Assembly: GCA_023434535.1 (NCBI GenBank)
Contig: JAEYSR010000015.1
Span: 1 to 6,219, forward strand
DNA: 6,219 bases
Origin: Actinomycetes bacterium
GTDB taxonomy: Bacteria; Actinomycetota; Acidimicrobiia; Acidimicrobiales; Microtrichaceae
Direction: 5' to 3'
A program made the translations under genes and the position numbers. The notes under the pieces are model-generated. The model searched no databases and was not told the DNA's origin. It saw nothing but the letters and a program-made list of their open reading frames with translations. Of this stretch, positions 1 through 5,754 are shown in pieces (positions within the stretch are counted from its first letter, which is position 1; each line of letters opens with the position of its first letter).

Positions 1-749
1 AGGTCACCCCACCCGGTGCCCGGCACGCCGGACTCGACCATCACGATGCGCAACCCGGCGACGTCGAGGTGCTCGACGGCACGGCACATGTGCAGGCCAC
101 GGGTGGCCGCGGCGACCTCGGGCTCGACCATCCGCTTCGAACCGGTGTCGTGGTTGCCGGGCAGCATCCGGACCGGGACGGACACGTCGCCGAACAGCTC
201 GGCGGCCTGGTCCCAGAACCGGTCGAAGGACTCGTCGCACACGTCGCCCTTGACGACGACCGCCTCGGCTCCCCAGGAGAGCGCGTCGGTCAGGGCGTCG
301 GCCGCCATGTCGAAGGGGGTGAGGGCGCCGGTGCCTCCGGGACGGTCGGCGTCGCGCTTCTCCTCCCGGCCGAGGTGCAGGTCGTTGAGCGTGGCGAAGC
401 GGAACAGTTCCTCGCCGGTCGGCGTCGGCTGGGTCCGGAAGGCTCTGGGCCGCACGACGTCGGTGCCGTCCACCAGGACCCGGACGCGGTGTCGGGAGTC
501 GGGGGCCAGCCCGGACAGCTCGGCCGCGCCGGGACCGCCCGGGTGCGTGACGGTCGAGAACGACCTGGATCCCCGATCGCCTTCGGCGACGACCTCGACC
601 GTGCCGGCGGGCAGGGCCGACCACACCACCTGTGCGGAGCGGTCCTCGACGGCGAACACGTCGAGCCCCGCTCCCGCCGTGCGCGGCCGGGCCAGGTGCT
701 CGACGGTGAGTCGTCGGTCGTCCTGGGTGCGGAGGGTCGTGACCGCCAT
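1..749 (-). CDS. Calcineurin-like metallophosphoesterase with N-terminal beta-sandwich-like domain (3' part outside window)
   Basis: My reading of the minus strand gives 249 codons from ATG at 749, open to the window edge. An in-frame TGA lies two codons upstream, so this is the earliest possible ATG. The metallophosphoesterase core shows three of the family's metal-binding motifs in the right order: Asp123-x-His125 (in NDLHLG), Gly168-Asp169 (in VVVKGDVCDE) and the GNHD box at 198-201. The later histidine motifs (GHxH type) would lie beyond the edge. Residues about 25-107 look like a beta-sandwich (VVWSALP, then a LAPDSRHRVRVLVDG stretch) resembling the Fn3-like N-terminal domain of purple acid phosphatases. 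This domain call is an inference from pattern. No signal peptide or membrane segment is visible in this part, so a cytosolic enzyme that hydrolyses a phosphomonoester or phosphodiester is likely. The substrate cannot be told. It lies 60 bp downstream of the aminopeptidase on the same strand with no clear Shine-Dalgarno or own promoter, so it is probably co-transcribed. Confidence 0.88.
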   Translation of the reverse strand, partial: MAVTTLRTQDDRRLTVEHLARPRTAGAGLDVFAVEDRSAQVVWSALPAGTVEVVAEGDRGSRSFSTVTHPGGPGAAELSGLAPDSRHRVRVLVDGTDVVRPRAFRTQPTPTGEELFRFATLNDLHLGREEKRDADRPGGTGALTPFDMAADALTDALSWGAEAVVVKGDVCDESFDRFWDQAAELFGDVSVPVRMLPGNHDTGSKRMVEPEVAAATRGLHMCRAVEHLDVAGLRIVMVESGVPGTGWGD

Positions 750-778
750 GGTCCGTCAAGGATGCCCGGACCACGCCT

Positions 779-805
779 CCGATCGGACGCGGCGAGCGCG
801 ATCGG
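779..805 (-). repeat. Small inverted repeat in the pepN-phosphoesterase gap
   Basis: CCGATCG (779-785) and CGATCGG (799-805) are complementary arms of 7 bp around a 13-nt loop, lying just after the aminopeptidase stop codon as read on the minus strand. No T-run follows. The core CGATCG is itself a palindrome, so the same sites can also be read as direct repeats. It could be a weak intercistronic hairpin that modulates readthrough into the phosphoesterase gene, or chance in GC-rich DNA. Confidence 0.3.
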
Positions 806-809
806 TTCG

Positions 810-3434
810 CTACGACTCGGCGCCTGCGCTCTCGTCGTCCGTCTCCGCGCGCAGTCGGACCGCGGCGTGGACGTTGATCCACATCCGCTCGAGGTGCTGG
901 GCCAGGACCCGGGCGCCGCTCGGCGTCGGGTGGTCGGCGGTGAACGCCGCGATGGAGGCAGCCAGCTCGGGATCGGTGACCGAGCGGACGCCCTCGAACA
1001 TCCTCACCGCCGCGCTGGACGGCACCTTGGCGAGCACGTCGTCCCAGTTGCTCGAGATGAAGTCGAACGCCCGGTCGGCGAAGCGGGGGTGCGACAGCGC
1101 ACGTCGCAGGACGTAGGCGGAGTCCTGGGACCGGACCTCGGACAGAGTCAGCTCCAGCAGGCGGTCGAAGCACTCGGGCACCGGTGAGTCGGCCAGCGCG
1201 TACAGGTACCGGACGGTGTCCTGCGGGTTCGTCGCCGTCCGCCAGCGCTCCTCGATCAGCTCGTGGTCGTCCGCGTCGCCGGTGGCCGCGACGATGTCGA
1301 GGGCGGCGGCCAGGAGGGTGGCATCCGCATCGGGGCGGGCCTTGGCCTCCTCAGGAGGGGCGCGGAACAGCTCGTGCGCGAGCGTGCGGACGCCGGCGTC
1401 GTGTCCGACCACGCCGAGCAGGCCGACGAGGATGCCGCGCAGGTCCTGCCAGCGTTCCGACGACGCCGACGGTCCGCCGTCGGGACCGCGCAGGATGTCG
1501 ATCATCTCCTCGACACGTCCGAGCGGGGTGTCGGCGACGTCGCCTGCGAGGGCGATCGCCCGGGTCTCGTCGTCGAGCCCCCACAGCCGGCGCAGCTCGC
1601 GTACCGATTGGGCGATCCGACGCCACACCGACGGGTCGCTCTCCCGCCACGCGCTCAACCGGACGAGCGATTCCATCTCGGCGCCGGTGACGTCGCCGCG
1701 CAGCAGCGCGGCCCACGTGTCGTCCAGCAGTACGAAGCGCTCGAGCGGCGTGGTGGACGGGTCGACGGCCTCGATCGCCCGGAGATCGCCGGGGAGCTCG
1801 GTGCGGAAGAACCCGTCGCCGCGGGTGTTCAGCCGCAGCGAGGTCGGCCGGCCGCCGAGCTCGACCGCGACGTCGTCCTCGAGCAGCACCTTCTCCACCC
1901 GGTCGGTCCCGTCGACGGTCGCCGTGAGCACCACGGGGACCGGCCAGCGCAGGCCGAGCTGCGGGTCCGCGCCCTCGCTGGCGCCGGCGACGGTCGTCGG
2001 GTCGGTCGCCGGCTGCTGGTGCAGGACGACGCCGGAATCGGTGATCCCGGCCGACACCACCGGGTGGCCGCCCGAGTAGATCCACGCGTCCATGATGTGG
2101 CGGACGGGCTCGCCCGACACCTCCTCCAGCGCGTCCCACAGGTCGGTGGTCTGGGTGTTTCCGTACGCGTGCGAGCGCAGGTAGTGCCGGATGCCGTCGC
2201 GGAAGCGCTCGGCCCCGAGGTACTGCTCGAGCATGCGGACGACCGATGCGCCCTTCTCGTAGGTCAGGATGTCGAACATCGCCTCCGCGTCGGCCGGGCT
2301 CTCGACGGGGAACTCGATCGGCCGGGTCGTGCCGAGCCCGTCGGTGTCGAACGCCGCAGCGCGGGACAGGCCGAAACCGGTCCAGGTGTCCCACTCCGGG
2401 CGGAACGCGTCCGACGCCGTGACCTCCATGAAGGTGGCGAAGGCCTCGTTGAGCCAGATGCCCTCCCACCAGCGCATGGTGACCAGGTCGCCGAACCACA
2501 TGTGCGCGAGCTCGTGGTTGATCACGTCGGCCACGCGCTGCAGCTCGGGTTGGGTGGACTCGGCGGGGTCGACGAGCAGCGCCACCTCCCGGAAGGTGAT
2601 GAGTCCGAGGTTCTCCATGGCGCCGAAAGCGAAGTCGGGCACCGCGACCAGATCGACCTTGTCGCCGGGGTACGGGAGGTCGTAGTAGCTCTCGAGGAAG
2701 CGGATGCCCGCGTCGGCGACGTCGAGGGCGAACTCGGCGAGGTGGGCCTGGCCCGGCGGGTGGATGACCCGGAGGGGGATGGGGGCGTCCAACCCGGCGA
2801 CCATGCGGGTCTCGGTCGCCTCGAGCGGGCCCACCACCGCGGCGACCAGGTAGGTCGACATGATCATCGTGTCGGCGAAGGAGATCCGGACCGTGCCGTC
2901 GCCCAGCTCCTCGCGCGAGACCTCCGCTGCGTTCGACGCGGCGAACATGGATTCGGGGACCACCAGGGTCACGGCGAACACGGCCTTCATGTCGGGTTCG
3001 TCGAAGCACGGGAACGCCCGCCGGGCATACGTCGACTCGAACTGCGTCACGGCGAGGTGGCGCTCGGCTCCGTCGACCTCGAACGTCGACCGGTACAGAC
3101 CGACGAGCGCCTCGCAGTACGGCCCGGTGAAGTCGGCCTCGATGGTGGCCGGGCCGGCGGGGACCACCTGGTCGAGACGGAGCTCGACGCGCTCCGTCTC
3201 GGCGTCGGTGACCACCTCGGGCTCGTGGGCGGAGCCGCTCGCAGCCGTGACCGTGACCGTCCCAAGGGTGAGGTCGAGCGAGTTGAGGAGGATCCGGTCG
3301 GTCGGCTCGACGACGTCGACGCTGATCGCCACTCGGCCCGAGAAGGTCGGTCGCTCGGGGTCGACCACCAGCTCGAGGTCGTAGCGGGACGGCAGGACGG
3401 AGCGAGGGAGGCGGTACGGATCGTCGGTCGGCAT
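810..3434 (-). CDS. pepN: Aminopeptidase N, M1 family zinc metallopeptidase
   Basis: An 874-residue enzyme that removes N-terminal amino acids from peptides, usually in the cytoplasm during peptide turnover. The diagnostic M1 features are all present. Gln131/Glu133 lie in the TQFE segment that precedes AFPCFDEPD. The GAMEN exopeptidase motif is at 271-275. The zinc site HELAH is at 307-311, with the third ligand Glu330 (in LNEAF) exactly 18 residues after it. The catalytic tyrosine is Tyr392 (in TYEKGASV). The N-terminal beta domain spans about 10-200, the thermolysin-like domain 205-455, a small beta domain 460-545 and an ERAP1-type alpha-helical C-terminal domain 555-855. The motif wording (AFPCFDEPD, GAMENLGLITF) is closer to the puromycin-sensitive/actinobacterial branch than to E. 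coli PepN, judged from memory. No signal peptide is seen. The ATG at 3434 is directly preceded by a candidate -10 box and lacks a properly spaced Shine-Dalgarno, which fits leaderless translation. It is divergent from the LtrA gene and probably leads an operon with the phosphoesterase. Confidence 0.97.
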   Translation of the reverse strand: MPTDDPYRLPRSVLPSRYDLELVVDPERPTFSGRVAISVDVVEPTDRILLNSLDLTLGTVTVTAASGSAHEPEVVTDAETERVELRLDQVVPAGPATIEADFTGPYCEALVGLYRSTFEVDGAERHLAVTQFESTYARRAFPCFDEPDMKAVFAVTLVVPESMFAASNAAEVSREELGDGTVRISFADTMIMSTYLVAAVVGPLEATETRMVAGLDAPIPLRVIHPPGQAHLAEFALDVADAGIRFLESYYDLPYPGDKVDLVAVPDFAFGAMENLGLITFREVALLVDPAESTQPELQRVADVINHELAHMWFGDLVTMRWWEGIWLNEAFATFMEVTASDAFRPEWDTWTGFGLSRAAAFDTDGLGTTRPIEFPVESPADAEAMFDILTYEKGASVVRMLEQYLGAERFRDGIRHYLRSHAYGNTQTTDLWDALEEVSGEPVRHIMDAWIYSGGHPVVSAGITDSGVVLHQQPATDPTTVAGASEGADPQLGLRWPVPVVLTATVDGTDRVEKVLLEDDVAVELGGRPTSLRLNTRGDGFFRTELPGDLRAIEAVDPSTTPLERFVLLDDTWAALLRGDVTGAEMESLVRLSAWRESDPSVWRRIAQSVRELRRLWGLDDETRAIALAGDVADTPLGRVEEMIDILRGPDGGPSASSERWQDLRGILVGLLGVVGHDAGVRTLAHELFRAPPEEAKARPDADATLLAAALDIVAATGDADDHELIEERWRTATNPQDTVRYLYALADSPVPECFDRLLELTLSEVRSQDSAYVLRRALSHPRFADRAFDFISSNWDDVLAKVPSSAAVRMFEGVRSVTDPELAASIAAFTADHPTPSGARVLAQHLERMWINVHAAVRLRAETDDESAGAES

Positions 3435-3440
3435 CCTCGG

Positions 3441-3446
3441 AGGCTA
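3441..3446 (-). promoter_or_regulatory. Candidate -10 box for pepN, leaderless arrangement
   Basis: The minus strand reads TAGCCT, six bases (CCGAGG), then ATG at 3434. This matches the actinobacterial TAnnnT -10 pattern and places the expected transcription start on the A of the start codon. GAGG abuts the ATG and is too close to act as a normal ribosome site. No good -35 box is visible. The identification rests on pattern and spacing only. Confidence 0.45.
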
Positions 3447-3447
3447 G

Positions 3448-3475
3448 CGACGGTCGTCGCGGCACTCGACCGTCG
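3448..3475. promoter_or_regulatory. Perfect 9-bp inverted repeat, candidate operator between divergent genes
   Basis: CGACGGTCG (3448-3456) and CGACCGTCG (3467-3475) are exact reverse complements separated by 10 bases. The centres of the arms are 19 bp apart, close to two helical turns, as expected for a dimeric regulator contacting one face of the DNA. The repeat lies between the two candidate -10 boxes and covers where the -35 regions of both divergent promoters would fall. A single bound protein could therefore control pepN and the LtrA gene together. The repeat is seen directly, and its operator role is inferred. Confidence 0.45.
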
Positions 3476-3492
3476 GGCCGTGCTCGAGGTCG

Positions 3493-3498
3493 CATAAT
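3493..3498 (+). promoter_or_regulatory. Candidate -10 box for the LtrA-family gene
   Basis: CATAAT differs from the TATAAT consensus at one base and is the only AT-rich island in this GC-rich gap. Five bases (GGGCC) separate it from ATG 3504, so transcription could begin at or just after that ATG. Either the message is leaderless from 3504, or it carries a short leader feeding an internal ATG at 3534. No convincing -35 box is seen at 17-18 bp. Confidence 0.5.
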
Positions 3499-3503
3499 GG
3501 GCC

Positions 3504-4772
3504 ATGGCTCGGAGGGTGAGGAGCGAGGTCCGCATGGTCGTGTTCCCGTGGCGGGGACGCGACCGGCGCGCAGGGCACCACGCCCTCCTGCGCGCCGAGC
3601 TGCGCGAGCGGGACGGCGTGAAGCCCCTCGAGCTCTTCTTCGACCTCGTGTTCGTGATCGCCTTCACCCAGTGCACCGCGTTGATGGCGCACGACCTGAC
3701 GTGGGGAGGCCTGCTGCGGGGCGTGATCGTGCTGGCGGTGGTGTGGTGGGCGTGGGTGTCGTTCGCCTGGCTGACCAGCCTCCTGGACCCCGAGGAGGGC
3801 GCAGTCAGGCTCCTGATGCTCGGAGTGATGGTGGCGCTGCTGATGCTGGCGTACGCCATCCCCGGGGCGTTCGGCGGCGACGCGATCTGGTTCGCGGTGG
3901 CCTTCGGCGTGGTTCGGACAGGTCACGTCGTGCTGTTCTTCATGGCGTCCAGGGACGACCCCGGGCTGCGCGGGTGGGTGATCGGACTGTCGATCACGAC
4001 GGTCCTGGTGCTGGCGTTGCTCGTGACGGCCGCGTTCGTCGACTCGCCCGGGGCTCAGTTGGCGTGCTGGATCGCCGCTATCGCCCTCGACGTCGGACTG
4101 CCCGCGGCGTACGGCGCCGACCGTTGGCACCTGGCTCCGCGGCACATGGCGGAGCGGCACAACCTGATCATCATCCTCGCCCTGGGCGAGTCGGTGATCG
4201 CCCTCGGCGTCGGGGGTCGCGTCGAGCTGGATCCGACGGTCGCGCTCGTGGGTGGACTCGGGATCGGTCTCGCTGCGGCGCTGTGGTGGATCTACTTCGA
4301 CATCGTCGCGATCGTGACCGCGCTGCGGCTGGAACGGGCGGCGCCGGGCCGGGAGCAGAACCGGCTGGCCCGCGACTCGTACTCCTACCTGCACTTCCCG
4401 ATGGTGACGGGCATCATCCTGTGCGCGCTGGCGTTCGAGGAGGCGGTGCCGCACGGTCGGGAGCACCTCGAGCTCATCCCCGCAGTGGCGCTGTTCGGCG
4501 GCACGTCGCTCTACCTGCTGGCGCACGTCGCCCTGCGGCTGCGCAACGCCGGGACGATCAACGTCGAGCGCCTCGTCCTCGCGCTGGTGCTGCTCGCCCT
4601 GGTCCCGGTCGGCGTCAGGATCGACGCAGTGTGGTCGCTGGTGGTCGTGAACGTCCTGCTGTGGGCGATGATCGGGTTCGAGACGATCTGGGTCTACGAC
4701 GACAACCGGTTCCTGATCCGTCACGACATGGACGCCCGCATCCCCAGTCGCGACGACCGCAGGACGGGGTGA
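3504..4772 (+). CDS. ltrA: LtrA-family (low temperature requirement A) multi-pass membrane protein
   Basis: A 422-residue integral membrane protein with roughly 11-12 hydrophobic segments, near 44-60, 70-93, 101-118, 127-147, 157-178, 186-204, 218-236, 246-272, 294-314, 324-346, 355-373 and 375-397. The family signatures are clear: PLELFFDLVFVIAFTQ at 41-56, ERHNLIIILALGES at 217-230 with charged residues inside a membrane segment, LWWIYFD at 260-266 and SYLHFPMVTGII at 294-305. The family is named for a Listeria locus needed for growth at low temperature, but its biochemical role is unknown and no substrate can be assigned. The symbol is by family only and is unrelated to the group II intron protein LtrA. 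ATG 3504 follows a -10 box directly. ATG 3534 (Met11) is a real alternative because GAGGAG (3518-3523) and CGAGG (3524-3528) precede it. Residues 1-35 are basic and probably cytoplasmic. Confidence 0.93.
   Translation: MARRVRSEVRMVVFPWRGRDRRAGHHALLRAELRERDGVKPLELFFDLVFVIAFTQCTALMAHDLTWGGLLRGVIVLAVVWWAWVSFAWLTSLLDPEEGAVRLLMLGVMVALLMLAYAIPGAFGGDAIWFAVAFGVVRTGHVVLFFMASRDDPGLRGWVIGLSITTVLVLALLVTAAFVDSPGAQLACWIAAIALDVGLPAAYGADRWHLAPRHMAERHNLIIILALGESVIALGVGGRVELDPTVALVGGLGIGLAAALWWIYFDIVAIVTALRLERAAPGREQNRLARDSYSYLHFPMVTGIILCALAFEEAVPHGREHLELIPAVALFGGTSLYLLAHVALRLRNAGTINVERLVLALVLLALVPVGVRIDAVWSLVVVNVLLWAMIGFETIWVYDDNRFLIRHDMDARIPSRDDRRTG
3518..3528 (+). promoter_or_regulatory. Possible ribosome binding site supporting the internal LtrA start at 3534
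   Basis: The purine-rich stretch GAGGAGCGAGG lies 5-15 bases before ATG 3534, which is in frame with ATG 3504. If the promoter at 3493-3498 fires as predicted, this would give a leader of about 30 bases with a usable Shine-Dalgarno and a protein 10 residues shorter. The bases also encode residues 5-9 of the longer form, so sequence alone does not settle the start. Confidence 0.4.
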
Positions 4773-4817
4773 ACGACGGCGGTTCCGGTGCCACCGAGCC
4801 GACCTCTCGTGTCCACG

Positions 4818-4829
4818 GACGGTACCGTC
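4818..4829. promoter_or_regulatory. 12-bp perfect palindrome over the -10 region of the isomerase gene
   Basis: GACGGTACCGTC is its own reverse complement. It contains the whole candidate -10 hexamer TACCGT (4823-4828) and ends 5 bases before the GTG start at 4835. A repressor bound here would block the promoter. Its half-site GACGGT also occurs in both arms of the divergent inverted repeat at 3448-3475. Operator function is inferred. Confidence 0.4.
4823..4828 (+). promoter_or_regulatory. Candidate -10 box for the dienoyl-CoA isomerase gene, leaderless arrangement
   Basis: TACCGT fits TAnnnT and is followed by exactly six bases (CGCGGC) and GTG 4835, the same geometry as the pepN start. No Shine-Dalgarno lies in the preceding bases. 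CCGACC at 4799-4804 could be a weak -35 box at an 18-bp spacing. If real, the isomerase has its own promoter in addition to any readthrough from the LtrA gene. Confidence 0.4.
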
Positions 4830-4834
4830 GCGGC

Positions 4835-5677
4835 GTGAACGAGTGCTTCGACGTCTCCATCTCCGACCATGTGGCCCACCTGCAGCTCAAGCGGCCGGAT
4901 GCCTACAACACCATGGTGCCGAGCTTCTGGACCGAGCTGCCGACGATCGTGCGGGAGATCGACGCCGCAGGGTCGGCCCGGGCGATCGTCATCTCGTCCA
5001 CGGGCAAGCACTTCTGCGCCGGGATGGACCTGTCGGTGTTCACCGGTGGCGGCGGCATCGGCGGGGGCTCGGGCGTCACCGAGGAGGGCCGCAAGCGCGG
5101 CGCCCTCTGGATGCTCGTGCAGCACCTGCAGGACTCGTTCACCGCGTTGGAGGAAGCTCGGATGCCAGTCCTCGCGGCGGTCCAGGGCGGCTGCATCGGC
5201 GGCGCGGTCGACATGGTGTCCGCCGCGGACATGCGGTACTGCTCGGCCGACGCGTTCTTCTGCGTGCAGGAGATCAACATCGGCATGACGGCCGACGTCG
5301 GCACGCTGCAGCGGCTGCCCAAGATCATCCCCGAGGGCATCGCCCGGGAGCTGGCCTACACCGGCGACCGCATGCCGGCACAGCGGGCCTACGAGTGCGG
5401 CCTGGTCAACCAGGTGTTCGACGACCACCAGTCGCTGGTGAACGGCACGCTCGAGATCGCGGCCCGGATCGCGTCCAAGTCGCCGCTCGCGATCTGGGGC
5501 ACCAAGGAGATGATCAACTTCACGCGGGACCACACGGTCGCCGACAGCCTCAAGTACATGGCCGGATGGCAGGCGGGGATGTTCCAGCCGGGCGACATGA
5601 TGGAGGAGTTCGGCGCCAAGGCCGACAAGCGCGCCGCCGAGTTCGAGCCCATCCCGTCCCGCCCCGACGCGATGTAG
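4835..5677 (+). CDS. Crotonase-family delta(3,5)-delta(2,4)-dienoyl-CoA isomerase (ECH1-like)
   Basis: A 280-residue enoyl-CoA hydratase/isomerase fold protein. The oxyanion-hole segments are FCAGMDL (60-66) and GGCIGGAVDM (118-127). The position of the second catalytic glutamate of true hydratases is Asp126 here. Asp126, Glu146 (CVQEINIG) and Asp154 (ADVGTLQRLPK) keep the same spacing as Asp176/Glu196/Asp204 of rat dienoyl-CoA isomerase, and the C-terminal RDHTVADSLKYMAGW also matches that subfamily (from memory). It likely shifts 3,5-dienoyl-CoA to 2,4-dienoyl-CoA in beta-oxidation of unsaturated fatty acids with odd-position double bonds. No 2,4-dienoyl-CoA reductase gene is in the window. 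A glycine-rich loop (71-80) follows the first oxyanion segment. GTG 4835 is chosen because the family core begins at once and a -10 box sits 6 bases upstream. In-frame GTG 4769, overlapping the LtrA stop by four bases, would add 22 unconserved-looking residues. Confidence 0.92.
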   Translation: MNECFDVSISDHVAHLQLKRPDAYNTMVPSFWTELPTIVREIDAAGSARAIVISSTGKHFCAGMDLSVFTGGGGIGGGSGVTEEGRKRGALWMLVQHLQDSFTALEEARMPVLAAVQGGCIGGAVDMVSAADMRYCSADAFFCVQEINIGMTADVGTLQRLPKIIPEGIARELAYTGDRMPAQRAYECGLVNQVFDDHQSLVNGTLEIAARIASKSPLAIWGTKEMINFTRDHTVADSLKYMAGWQAGMFQPGDMMEEFGAKADKRAAEFEPIPSRPDAM

Positions 5678-5683
5678 GGGTGC

Positions 5684-5706
5684 TCAGCGACATCCGTTGT
5701 CGCTGA
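5684..5706 (+). terminator. Perfect 9-bp stem-loop after the isomerase gene
   Basis: TCAGCGACA (5684-5692) pairs perfectly with TGTCGCTGA (5698-5706) around the 5-base loop TCCGT, starting 7 bases past the stop codon. No T-run follows, as in many actinobacterial hairpin terminators. The position suits termination or 3'-end protection of the isomerase message. Because it also lies about 50 bp ahead of the next gene, it could instead be a protein-binding site for that gene. Confidence 0.5.
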
Positions 5707-5742
5707 TCGGACCAGAGATCTGAGGCCGGGAAGGCCACACGG

Positions 5743-5750
5743 GAGAGGAA
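5743..5750 (+). promoter_or_regulatory. Ribosome binding site of the zinc-ribbon gene
   Basis: GAGAGGAA with AGGA at 5746-5749 lies 5 bases before GTG 5755. It is the clearest Shine-Dalgarno in the window and decides this start, in contrast to the leaderless-looking starts of pepN and the isomerase gene. Confidence 0.65.
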
Positions 5751-5754
5751 CCGG

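Noticed and set aside
16..1187. Plus-strand and alternative minus-strand open frames across the phosphoesterase and the end of pepN
   Set aside because: They cross the pepN stop and the gene gap without any domain, while the phosphoesterase frame shows DxH, GD and GNHD motifs in order.
1263..3497. A 744-codon plus-strand open frame antisense to pepN
   Set aside because: It mirrors the codon structure of a certain M1 peptidase in very GC-rich DNA, where stop codons are rare on the opposite strand. Its product is rich in Arg, Gly, Val and Asp and shows no domain.
3444..4724. A 426-codon minus-strand open frame antisense to the LtrA gene
   Set aside because: The translation is dominated by Gln, Arg, His and Asp, typical of an antisense shadow of hydrophobic codons. 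The plus strand encodes a recognisable membrane protein.
3497..4834. Long in-frame upstream extension of the isomerase frame across the whole LtrA gene
   Set aside because: The frame is open only because of high G+C. The Arg/Gly-rich translation has no domain, and the LtrA frame on the same strand is clearly the coding one.
5724..5736. GGCC-GGGAA-GGCC mini hairpin after the isomerase terminator
   Set aside because: It has only four base pairs built from a self-complementary tetramer, expected often by chance at this base composition.
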